From contig DKFA01000008.1 of NCBI GenBank assembly GCA_002452695.1, positions 7,006 to 19,665 on the forward strand: 12,660 nt of DNA, in the 5' to 3' direction. The notes below the pieces were generated by a model. It was not told the origin of the DNA. It did not search any database and was given only the letters and a program-made list of their open reading frames with translations. Origin of the DNA: Dehalococcoidia bacterium UBA6808 (GTDB lineage: Bacteria > Chloroflexota > Dehalococcoidia > GIF9 > UBA5629). The position numbers were made by a program, and so were the translations under genes. Positions 1-6,992 of this stretch are shown piece after piece (positions within the stretch are counted from its first letter, which is position 1; each line of letters begins with the position of its first letter).

Positions 1-590
1 AGGCCGGCCTTGCATATCTCCTCCCGCGTTATATCATTCTGCACGGGCGATTGCTTCACCACGTATATTGTGCGGCCGTACTTACGCATCAGGTTGAGCA
101 ACGGCATGTCGAAAAACATCTCGCCCGAGTTGTCCGCCAGGTAGAGCATGAATCTGGACTTTTTCACTTTGTCTTCCAGCAGGGCCGAATCATCGATAGT
201 GAATTCCAGCCTCCGTCCCGCGATCTCGCGTTTCACCTCTTCGATCGGACGGAAGAAATCGATGGCATTGCCCAACGCAGCCAGCCCGAGCAATCCAGGG
301 AAATCGTTCCCGAACCCGCCGCTTACCGCTGAGAAAAGCTGACGGGCTGCCTCGACTTCAATATCTTTCATTTTCCTGTAGGGGTCCGGGTTACCTGTCA
401 CCCCTCTGACGGCGTCATGGATGGCTGAGGCGATGACAATGGACACCTCGCCCGGCTTGAATTTGTTGTGAAGCGCCTTTTCTCCGGCCGCCTGCGCTTT
501 TTCGCGGATCGCGCAGTCCTCAGTGGCAAACTGTGAAGCCTGCCCTGCCAGGTTCTTAAGGCAATGATAACATTGTTCGGATATTCTCAT
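1..590 (-). CDS. DUF89 / ARMT1-like metal-dependent phosphatase, partial
   Basis: This gene starts at the ATG at 588-590 and runs off the left edge, so only the first 196 residues are visible. The sequence shows the N-terminal CYHC pair (C7, C10), a DPYRKMK motif (69-75), and the signature LADNSGE (151-157) followed by D161, K179 and QND (184-186). These match the DUF89 family of damage-control phosphatases (ARMT1-like, archaeal AF1104 type). In that family the Asp-Asn pair and a later Asp bind a divalent metal, and members hydrolyse phosphate from phosphometabolites such as sugar phosphates. The exact substrate cannot be read from the sequence. The gene lies 35 bases downstream of the large secreted-protein gene on the same strand and may be co-transcribed with it. 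No strong Shine-Dalgarno sequence precedes the start. Family assignment is confident; the cellular role is not known. Confidence 0.88.
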   Translation of the reverse strand, partial: MRISEQCYHCLKNLAGQASQFATEDCAIREKAQAAGEKALHNKFKPGEVSIVIASAIHDAVRGVTGNPDPYRKMKDIEVEAARQLFSAVSGGFGNDFPGLLGLAALGNAIDFFRPIEEVKREIAGRRLEFTIDDSALLEDKVKKSRFMLYLADNSGEMFFDMPLLNLMRKYGRTIYVVKQSPVQNDITREEICKAG

Positions 591-625
591 TTAGCTGACT
601 GTGGCGTTCCCTGCCTGAACCGCCG

Positions 626-3600
626 CTACCGGCGCGTCCTCAGCAGCAGAATAAGAGTGACTACAACAAGGATGCCTCCCACGCCGATGATGACCCAGAC
701 CCAGAACGGGGTAGGCAACTCACCCTGCTCCGGTTTGTCCGGCGCCGGCGCCTGTTCAGTCCTGAAGCTGAATGTAGCGCTCCAGTCGCTGGATATCGGT
801 TGGTTGTTGATCTCGACAGCGCGTACGCGCCAGAAGTAATTGGTATTGTAATCCAGCGTTCCGTCATATTCATAACCGGTGGTGGATGTGTTGACCTTTT
901 TCACCACCTGCTGGAACTCATAGTCCTTGGCCAGCACGAATTCGTACTTCGTGGTCTCCTTCCAGGGCGACCATGAGAATGAAGCGGGTTTGACCTTGCA
1001 GCCGAAGCTGCCGTTATCAGGCGACAGCAACTGCACGCCATAATAAGGCGTGTCGACGATAAATCCGGGCTTTACACGGAAACTTCGCGCCTCGGACCAG
1101 GGGCTGACCGCAATTTGACTGGTCGCGGATTGATAGGTCCTGATGCGCCAGTAATAAATAGCGCCGGCCTCGGGCAATGCTCCCGGCGCAATCCAGACGG
1201 CCGGGTTGGTTACATTCAGACTATCAGTCTGGACCAGTATCGATCCAGTCACAGCCTGTATATTCCCGGCGCTGTTGACCTGCGGATTAACCCGCAATGA
1301 AAACGCCCTGTCCTTGGCTATCTGCAACTGATATGCGCTGGACAAACACAGCTGTTCCCAGGCCAGATCTATCTGCTGGTTTCGCCCCGTCACCGGGTCG
1401 GCGCCGACCAGCTCCTGGTCGGCCGGCGTTCGCAGGGAGGGCGGTCCCTTGGCCAGGCAATCGGTATACACCCATAACATGCCCTGGTTATTTTCAGGCC
1501 AGTAACCGGGCGACCGCTGGTAGCGGCCGTTGAGCTGTAACGCTTCCAGCAGGGAAGCGATGTCTCCAGCTATGATCGCTTCGTTAGACACCGGGGAAAG
1601 GCCGGACTCGTTGTCGATAGCCAGCAGGTTGGTATTGCTCTTGATTGAACAGCAGCCACAGACCTTCAACGAGCTCGGCTCCAGTGTGAAGTTGACTTCC
1701 GCCTGGCTGGGCGGAGCAAATATATCCAGACAGTCCCAGTAAATGCCGGGCTTGGGCATACCGTTCCTCGGTTCGATCGTACGACAGACTGCGCTGTTGG
1801 TGGGTATACTGCCAGGCGCTTCCGCAATCGATACGCTGATATTATCGTGGGCTGCATACAGGGCCGGCTGAGGCTCGCCCGTAAACGCCATGACGATACC
1901 GTAATACCCGGCGCCCCTGTGAGGCGGGTCGCCTTCCGTGGCATTGTCGCTCCACCAGTCCGAACCTGTAGCGCCGTTGGAGACATCCATCATATCGTTG
2001 CCTTCCCAGCGTGTAAAGCCGGGAGCGGTGTTGCGGTAAACAGTGCCGCTGCTGTTATCAGTAGCGGCATAAATAAAATAGTTCTTGTCCCAGTCGACAT
2101 CAAAGATAACATGCACATTGCCGCCCGAGGGTGTGCCGTTCTTATAGGTATTCCAGTTCCTGCCGCTGTCCGAGGAATAGGCCACCGAATATCCCCTGTT
2201 ATTGGAGAGAAGCGAAGCCCCCACCAGTACCTTGCCGTTTCTGGCCGTAATAGTGTGCGCAATCATATCGGTGGAGGCGCTGGGCAGCGCCGTAGACCAG
2301 GCGGCGCCCGTATAAGGCAATCGCTGCACCATGCCCAGCGGGCTGACTGTGTACATTACCTTGCTTGATTCAAAAACGAAGTCCTGCACCATATCCCTGG
2401 GTGTAATCGAGACCCAGTAGTCGCCATAATCCGGCGACCAGGCCATCACGCCTCCGGCTGTGCGGTTATCGCTTCCAACCACAACCCCGTACTGGGCTGC
2501 CCAGCCGACAACCCCGCCATCCTGCATATCGGTGCATGAATTCATTGTGCGCAACAAAGGCAGGTCGGTCTGAGGATAGACGCAATTAGAAGAGGTCGTA
2601 CGGCACAATACCCTCTCCCAGTAAGCGCCCATCGATGGGAAGGCCGGAAGCGGCGCGGCGATGGCAGGCCCGGATGTATAACGCCAGACGCTGTCGAACT
2701 CATTACAGCCGGTACCCGAGTTCCTGTGAACCGAGGCCAGATAGAGCGTTGTGCAATCGGCTGATACAGCAACGTCGTTGAACCAGTCAATCGTCGTATC
2801 GATCAATGACAGTTGATTCCAGGTGTCGCCGTTGTTGCGTGTGATCGAAAGGGCCGTTTCGTCATTGGGAATAAGCGTGGAGATCCATGGTTGCGGCTTG
2901 CTGTCAGCATCGAAGGGATCGGCCGGCAGGGTGGAGTTCCACCAGGTTGTATTGTCTGATATCAGGCCGGAGCCCGTTGCTGTATAGGCCAGGGCGCCGG
3001 TAGGACTCCAGGCCACGATGGCGCTGCCCACACCCGTCAGATTCTCACTGAAGCATGTGCCCTGGTTGGCTGCACCCGTGGGCGGTTTCAAGGACCTGTA
3101 CAGGCATGAACCTGCGCAGGTGCAGGGGGTATCAGCAAATAACGTCGGTACCGCAGCCAGGCAGGGCGAACCCCAGACCAGGCCGGCCAGCAGCTTGCCT
3201 GCGGCGTAGGTCCCGAAAAAGTCTATGCTATAGACCTGGGCCTTGCGGTTGGCCGACGAGTTGTAGATCAAGGCAGGTGTAGCGTCATCGATCCTGAAAA
3301 TACCGGTCATGTTATCTGTAGTAGCAGTATAGGGAGAATATAGACTGACAAAGGCGCGTCTCAGGCTGCTCACCTGTCCGCTGAAATCCGCCGGCAGATC
3401 CAGGCAGGCTGCTGCCAGGTTCGTGTAATCGGGTGAAGCATCGGCCGAGCCTGTTTTTATCTCAACGCCCTTATCGGGGAAAACGTAGGTCAATATGGAG
3501 TTATTATTGATATCGCGTATGCCTATGTTATAGCTGGTGCGGTTCGCATCGGCGTAGACCATGGCGACGGCGCTGTCGCCGTTATACGTGGGGGAGAACC

Positions 3601-4354
3601 TGACAGCAAAGAAATCTGCATTGGTTTCGGGCGGGGTCTGCTCTATCCAGGTGCTGAAACCACCGCTTTTCATGGCCAGCAGCCTGCCTGCGCCCGTGCC
3701 GCTGCGTGTACCGATGATGAAATCACGCCCCGCTCCGTAATCGATCGAGATATCCGCCGCACAGACGGCCTCACCAGTTACAAGCGGAGGCACGTTGGTA
3801 TTGCTCCAGCTTGCCCCGCTATCAGAGCTAACCCATAGCTGTGTGGGGCCGGCCGTGATATTCCCGGAAGTAACCGCCCATAAGCTGGGATCATCAGGAG
3901 CGATCAGTACATTGTATACGTGGTTGCCGGGTGTCCATCCAGTACTGTTCATCAGGTGAATATAGGGCGACTGCGACCAGGTGATGCCGCTGTTATTGGA
4001 AGCCATGACAATACCGAGCGCGCCGTGCCCGGGAATACTGACCGGGTAAATGGGCTCGCCACCTCCGGTTATGCCTGAGGTCCAGTTATCCACCGTGACG
4101 GCAGCTAACAGCGTTTTTCCGTCATTGCCCACCACCAGGCCCCTGATCTCGCTGCCGCCCGAGCGATTATCGCTGAATAACGGGTTAAGCACGTCATTCC
4201 TGTTGGGCTGTGAATTGGGTGTGGGGACTGTGTCCCAGCGCATCACTCCGGCTGCTGCAGGCGCTGGCTGCAGCGATCCACCCGGCAACATAGAACCAAT
4301 GGCAATGGCCAAACAACAGATCAACGAGACAAAACGTAGCCGTGTACTGCTCAT
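626..4354 (-). CDS. Secreted, membrane-anchored Asp-box (BNR) repeat protein with two fibronectin-III-like domains
   Basis: The 1242-residue product begins with a signal peptide: basic R5/R7, a hydrophobic stretch at about 8-22, and a likely cleavage near APAAA at 32-36. The body carries at least five Asp-box (BNR) motifs of the S-x-D/N-x-G-x-x-W type, at about 119-127, 176-184, 505-513, 640-648 and 727-735. These are typical of sialidase-, sortilin- and xyloglucanase-like beta-propellers. Two fibronectin-III-like modules follow (about 971-1095 and 1106-1200), each with a YYWRIR or YFWRVR strand. After a Pro-rich linker (1201-1216) comes one transmembrane helix (about 1217-1237) and an RTRR tail, so the body should lie outside the cell. 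Cysteine clusters at 411-417 and 899-902 may form disulfides or bind metal. No catalytic residues could be identified, so it may be a binding or cell-surface protein rather than an enzyme. It is divergently placed from the thioesterase gene. The start is preceded only by a weak GGAT. Confidence 0.85.
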   Translation of the reverse strand: MSSTRLRFVSLICCLAIAIGSMLPGGSLQPAPAAAGVMRWDTVPTPNSQPNRNDVLNPLFSDNRSGGSEIRGLVVGNDGKTLLAAVTVDNWTSGITGGGEPIYPVSIPGHGALGIVMASNNSGITWSQSPYIHLMNSTGWTPGNHVYNVLIAPDDPSLWAVTSGNITAGPTQLWVSSDSGASWSNTNVPPLVTGEAVCAADISIDYGAGRDFIIGTRSGTGAGRLLAMKSGGFSTWIEQTPPETNADFFAVRFSPTYNGDSAVAMVYADANRTSYNIGIRDINNNSILTYVFPDKGVEIKTGSADASPDYTNLAAACLDLPADFSGQVSSLRRAFVSLYSPYTATTDNMTGIFRIDDATPALIYNSSANRKAQVYSIDFFGTYAAGKLLAGLVWGSPCLAAVPTLFADTPCTCAGSCLYRSLKPPTGAANQGTCFSENLTGVGSAIVAWSPTGALAYTATGSGLISDNTTWWNSTLPADPFDADSKPQPWISTLIPNDETALSITRNNGDTWNQLSLIDTTIDWFNDVAVSADCTTLYLASVHRNSGTGCNEFDSVWRYTSGPAIAAPLPAFPSMGAYWERVLCRTTSSNCVYPQTDLPLLRTMNSCTDMQDGGVVGWAAQYGVVVGSDNRTAGGVMAWSPDYGDYWVSITPRDMVQDFVFESSKVMYTVSPLGMVQRLPYTGAAWSTALPSASTDMIAHTITARNGKVLVGASLLSNNRGYSVAYSSDSGRNWNTYKNGTPSGGNVHVIFDVDWDKNYFIYAATDNSSGTVYRNTAPGFTRWEGNDMMDVSNGATGSDWWSDNATEGDPPHRGAGYYGIVMAFTGEPQPALYAAHDNISVSIAEAPGSIPTNSAVCRTIEPRNGMPKPGIYWDCLDIFAPPSQAEVNFTLEPSSLKVCGCCSIKSNTNLLAIDNESGLSPVSNEAIIAGDIASLLEALQLNGRYQRSPGYWPENNQGMLWVYTDCLAKGPPSLRTPADQELVGADPVTGRNQQIDLAWEQLCLSSAYQLQIAKDRAFSLRVNPQVNSAGNIQAVTGSILVQTDSLNVTNPAVWIAPGALPEAGAIYYWRIRTYQSATSQIAVSPWSEARSFRVKPGFIVDTPYYGVQLLSPDNGSFGCKVKPASFSWSPWKETTKYEFVLAKDYEFQQVVKKVNTSTTGYEYDGTLDYNTNYFWRVRAVEINNQPISSDWSATFSFRTEQAPAPDKPEQGELPTPFWVWVIIGVGGILVVVTLILLLRTRR

Positions 4355-4448
4355 CTATATCCAAATAAAAAGGGTAATTTTTGATAAAAAGACCAGCTAT
4401 TATGATAACATATCAGTCAATTTAGTATATAGAAAGGAAGGTAATCAT
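4355..4448. promoter_or_regulatory. Divergent intergenic region between the secreted-protein gene and the thioesterase gene
   Basis: This AT-rich 94-base gap must hold the promoters of both divergent genes. On the plus strand, TTGATA (4381-4386) and GATAAC (4404-4409) are 17 bases apart and match the sigma70 boxes at 5/6 and 4/6 positions. An alternative -10 is the TAGTAT at 4423-4428. On the minus strand several AT-rich hexamers occur, but none forms a convincing pair. No clear operator or terminator is seen. Confidence 0.35.
4434..4441 (+). promoter_or_regulatory. Ribosome binding site that fixes the thioesterase start
   Basis: AAGGAAGG lies 7 bases before the ATG at 4449. It marks this ATG as the true start, although the reading frame stays open upstream to 4050 across the antisense gene. 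Confidence 0.8.
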
Positions 4449-4856
4449 ATGCCGGGAGAAATTGACAAACTAAAAGAGCTGGAAAAAACCGAGCCGGTGG
4501 CAGCATTTCTCGACATGAAGCTGGTTGAGCTTACGCCAGGCCATGCCCGTGTCAGCATGGCGATGAAAAAGGAGTACATCAACTTTAACGGCATGGTGTT
4601 TGGAGGGATTATTTCGGCAGTGGCCGACCAGGCTTTTGCCTATGCCACCAACTCCGTCATCATGCCCAACGTGGCCTCACAGTTCAATATCCACTATATC
4701 GCTTCCGCCTCTGCCGGGGATACGCTCACAGCCGAATGCCGGGTGATGAAGACCGGCAAACGGGTGTGCATCTCAGAGATCCGGGTAACCAACCAGGACA
4801 ACAAAGTAATAGCAGTCGGCACCGGCACGACCATACCACTGGTGGCCCATAGCTAA
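4449..4856 (+). CDS. Hotdog-fold thioesterase, PaaI-like
   Basis: The 135-residue product has the length and layout of a PaaI-type hotdog thioesterase, a family that hydrolyses acyl- or aryl-CoA thioesters, usually as tetramers in the cytoplasm. The key segment is NFNGMVFGG (45-53) followed by the acidic helix residue D60 in AVADQAFAYA. D60 aligns with the catalytic Asp of PaaI enzymes. The His usually found in the HGG turn is Phe here (F51). The later strand NIHYIASASAGDTLTAE (80-96) is the usual family core. The open frame continues 399 bases upstream, but that part is antisense to the secreted-protein gene and lacks family similarity. The strong ribosome site before 4449 decides the start. 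The substrate is unknown and the neighbours give no pathway. Confidence 0.88.
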   Translation: MPGEIDKLKELEKTEPVAAFLDMKLVELTPGHARVSMAMKKEYINFNGMVFGGIISAVADQAFAYATNSVIMPNVASQFNIHYIASASAGDTLTAECRVMKTGKRVCISEIRVTNQDNKVIAVGTGTTIPLVAHS

Positions 4857-4924
4857 TCAATCAGTAGCAGGCCGCAGCAATGCTTGAAAATATTTCATAT
4901 TGGATTAAAATTTAATGTAAGGGA

Positions 4925-5203
4925 ATGAGAAAAGTTAAGATTCTGTTTACCGACATTCATCAGCCGGCTTATCACGATAAGAACCCCTTCAGGGAAGGTT
5001 TTGAATGGGGAAAGAAGGTCATCCTTGACCTGTGTGTGGAAGTCGACCTGGATGACATGTTCAACCTCTACATCGACCAACCCGAGAAACGCGTCCGGAA
5101 TGGTCGCGTGATCAAGTTCAGCGAGTTCGCTATAGAATACCTGCAGGAGGAGCAGAGAAAACAGCGCCGGCTAAAAGAAGGTGCCGGGACTCCTGATTTT
5201 TAG
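4925..5203 (+). CDS. Hypothetical protein, 92 residues
   Basis: I do not recognise this protein. It is soluble, with no signal peptide or membrane segment. It begins with a beta-strand-like KVKILFTDIHQ, has an acidic middle (EVDLDDMF), and ends in a charged, probably helical tail rich in Glu, Gln, Arg and Lys (about 71-86). A TAA lies in frame at 4913-4915, so ATG 4925 is the only reasonable start. The purine-rich AAGGGA before it lies almost against the ATG, closer than a normal Shine-Dalgarno. It follows the thioesterase by 68 bases on the same strand and may share its transcript. It ends one base from the end of the convergent rhomboid gene. Coding character looks normal (stable frame, sensible residue mix), so it is probably real. 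Confidence 0.6.
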   Translation: MRKVKILFTDIHQPAYHDKNPFREGFEWGKKVILDLCVEVDLDDMFNLYIDQPEKRVRNGRVIKFSEFAIEYLQEEQRKQRRLKEGAGTPDF

Positions 5204-5204
5204 T

Positions 5205-5798
5205 TCACAGTATCAGGCGCAGTCGGCGTCTGAGGTACCAGCCGGCCGCCAGCCCGAATAGCAGCCCGCCCAGATGTCCCTGCCACGAAACGTTGGGCAT
5301 CAGCGTCATCAGAAGAAACCCCCCCACGATGGCCACCCACAATGGAAGAGGCGCCGGTATGGGGAAAACAAACACCTTGAGCTGCGGTGTCAGCACGGTT
5401 AAAACGCCGCCCAGCGCGAAGACGGCGCCGGAGGCGCCGATGGTGAGATAATAGGGGGGCATCGCCAGCAACAACACAAAGATACCGGCTATTATCCCAC
5501 CCAGCAAATAAACAGTAAGGAACGTTCTGACGCCGGTTATGCGGTTGAGAAAACTGCCAAAAAAGTACAGAGTCAGCATGTTGGCTAACAAATGGAAAAA
5601 GTCCTGGTGCGTGAACATATAGGTAATGATCGTCCATGGTTCCCGGAAAAAGGTGGTAATGCCCAGGCCAAGGTGCCCGACAATGAATACATCCATCATC
5701 CCGGCAATATTAATGGCAATATAGACCAGCACATTAATGATAATCAGGACGATTATAGGTATGAGTTCGCCTTCGCCGGACCTGTATCTTACTGACAT
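5205..5798 (-). CDS. Rhomboid family intramembrane serine protease (S54)
   Basis: The 197-residue product is a compact polytopic membrane protein with six likely transmembrane segments and almost no extra domain. The catalytic serine lies in GASGAVFA (S123) and the catalytic histidine in WQGHLGG (H175), which together form the Ser-His dyad of rhomboid proteases. The helix HQDFFHLLANM (64-74) supplies the conserved H69 and N73 of the oxyanion region. Rhomboids cleave transmembrane segments of substrate proteins inside the membrane; the substrate here cannot be predicted. GGAG lies 5 bases before the ATG at 5796-5798, supporting this start. It is downstream of the metallo-beta-lactamase-fold gene on the same strand with 67 bases between them. 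That gap holds its own promoter-like sequence, so it may be transcribed both with and without its neighbour. Confidence 0.92.
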   Translation of the reverse strand: MSVRYRSGEGELIPIIVLIIINVLVYIAINIAGMMDVFIVGHLGLGITTFFREPWTIITYMFTHQDFFHLLANMLTLYFFGSFLNRITGVRTFLTVYLLGGIIAGIFVLLLAMPPYYLTIGASGAVFALGGVLTVLTPQLKVFVFPIPAPLPLWVAIVGGFLLMTLMPNVSWQGHLGGLLFGLAAGWYLRRRLRLIL

Positions 5799-5825
5799 TT
5801 ATGCTCCATAAAAGTTGAAAATGCT

Positions 5826-5834
5826 ATCATACCA
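5826..5834 (-). promoter_or_regulatory. Candidate extended -10 promoter for the rhomboid gene
   Basis: On the minus strand TGGTATGAT reads as an extended -10 element (TG-n-TATAAT type, 5/6 in the hexamer). It would start transcription about 20 bases before the rhomboid start codon. No good -35 box is visible. Confidence 0.35.
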
Positions 5835-5865
5835 CATCGGCAGCGCGCTTTGATATCCACCGCTT

Positions 5866-6834
5866 TCAGTTGAGCGTGTAATATACCAGGCCATCCTTCT
5901 TGTACTGTTTGACCGTCCCTTCATGTTCAAGGTAATGCAGGTGGGCAAGGGTCTCGCCCACGGCAAACCATTTTTGCGTAATGGGAAAATCATCCCACTT
6001 TTTAAATTCAATTTTCCAGGTGATATAGGGGGCTACCTCATAAGCGGTCATGTCCCCTTCCTGCAAAGCTGTAATAGCTTCTTCCAGCCTGTCGCGATGG
6101 TGCTGTTTGAGGGCTTCGATACGGTCAACGTGGTGGGAGCTGGACGTACGATGACCGGGCAATACCAGTTTCACCGGCAGCGCGCTAACCTTGTCCAGGC
6201 TGGCCAGGTAATCACGCAAAGAGTCCTCACGGGTCATCCAGTTGGTTATATTGGGCGTAATGTCGAAAAGGATGTGGTCGCCGGAGAAAAGTATCTGGTC
6301 CTTTTCATCATAAAGGCAAAAATGTCCCGGCGTATGCCCCGGCGTATAGATGCAGCGCAGCTCATAATTGCCCACTCTTATCATGTCCCCGTCCGATACC
6401 GGTGTCATCTCTACTTTCCTGGTGGGGCTGTAGAGCATGCCAGGGTGCCTGGACATGGACTCCCTGACAACATTGTCAGGAAAACCGTTCTCGACAAACA
6501 TATTCAGCATGTACTCCCAGTCGGGCGTTCCAGACAAAAACTTCAGTTCTTCACTGCCCATGTAGCATTTTGATTTATCGGTAGCTACATCACCGGACAG
6601 GCCGAAATGGTCGGCATGCAGGTGGGTGATGAAAAGGTCGGTCTTTTCCAGGTCGATGCCCAGATCTTTCAAACCCAGAAACAGCGCGTCTTTGCACTCC
6701 GGACGGTTCATCGCCGTATCGATGATCAGGTTTCTTTCCCTGCCCTTTATCACATAGCTGTTGATCGACTTCAGCGGGTTCTTGGGCAAGGGGACCTCTA
6801 TACAGAACAGGTCGGAACGTATTTCTTGTACCAT
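5866..6834 (-). CDS. Metallo-beta-lactamase-fold metal-dependent hydrolase
   Basis: The 322-residue product carries the full zinc-binding set of the metallo-beta-lactamase fold: THLHADHFG (H71, H73, D75, H76), TPGHTPGH (H167), SGDHIL (D186) and LPGH (H228). The C-terminal part (about 235-322) is mostly helical and ends in a small winged-helix-like unit, as in LACTB2/glyoxalase-II-like hydrolases. Members hydrolyse thioesters, phosphodiesters, nucleic acids or lactones, so the substrate is open. There is no signal peptide, so it is cytoplasmic. The start at 6832-6834 is supported by GAAGGA about 6 bases upstream. It is divergent from the 874-residue fusion gene and lies upstream of the rhomboid gene on the same strand. 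Confidence 0.92.
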   Translation of the reverse strand: MVQEIRSDLFCIEVPLPKNPLKSINSYVIKGRERNLIIDTAMNRPECKDALFLGLKDLGIDLEKTDLFITHLHADHFGLSGDVATDKSKCYMGSEELKFLSGTPDWEYMLNMFVENGFPDNVVRESMSRHPGMLYSPTRKVEMTPVSDGDMIRVGNYELRCIYTPGHTPGHFCLYDEKDQILFSGDHILFDITPNITNWMTREDSLRDYLASLDKVSALPVKLVLPGHRTSSSHHVDRIEALKQHHRDRLEEAITALQEGDMTAYEVAPYITWKIEFKKWDDFPITQKWFAVGETLAHLHYLEHEGTVKQYKKDGLVYYTLN

Positions 6835-6992
6835 AACAGTCCTTCATCGTGCACTTCCCATGGCGATATAACAGAGCTGACATTGTGAATATTAATGAAC
6901 TGCCGCTCGCAGCCTGAGAGCCATAGCCTGTGCAATATATACTTTGTACAAGTATAATACTTATTGGGCACTAATTAAAAATTATCTGTAAG
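6835..6992. promoter_or_regulatory. Divergent intergenic region with perfect -10 box and ATACTT/AAGTAT repeats
   Basis: This 158-base gap separates the divergent metallo-hydrolase and fusion genes. On the plus strand there is a perfect TATAAT at 6953-6958, about 34 bases before the ATG at 6993. No good -35 box is seen at the right distance. The -10 is embedded in three alternating hexamers: ATACTT (6939-6944), AAGTAT (6950-6955) and ATACTT (6957-6962). These form two overlapping inverted repeats and could be an operator. The fusion gene has only a weak TAAG as ribosome site. Confidence 0.5.

Noticed and set aside
1847..2368. 173-codon plus-strand open frame
   Set aside because: It is antisense to the secreted-protein gene and has no ribosome site or protein-like features.
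4050..4448. In-frame N-terminal extension of the thioesterase by 133 residues
   Set aside because: It is antisense to the start of the secreted-protein gene, has no family similarity, and a strong ribosome site marks ATG 4449 instead.
4857..4924. Rho-independent terminator after the thioesterase gene
   Set aside because: No stable GC-rich stem followed by a T run was seen; the 68-base gap is AT-rich without a clear hairpin.
5200..5637. 145-codon minus-strand open frame in a second phase
   Set aside because: It overlaps the rhomboid gene on the same strand; the rhomboid frame has the catalytic Ser and His and membrane helices, this one does not.
5923..6573. 216-codon plus-strand open frame
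   Set aside because: It lies entirely antisense to the metallo-beta-lactamase-fold gene, whose metal motifs are intact, and it shows no recognisable domain.
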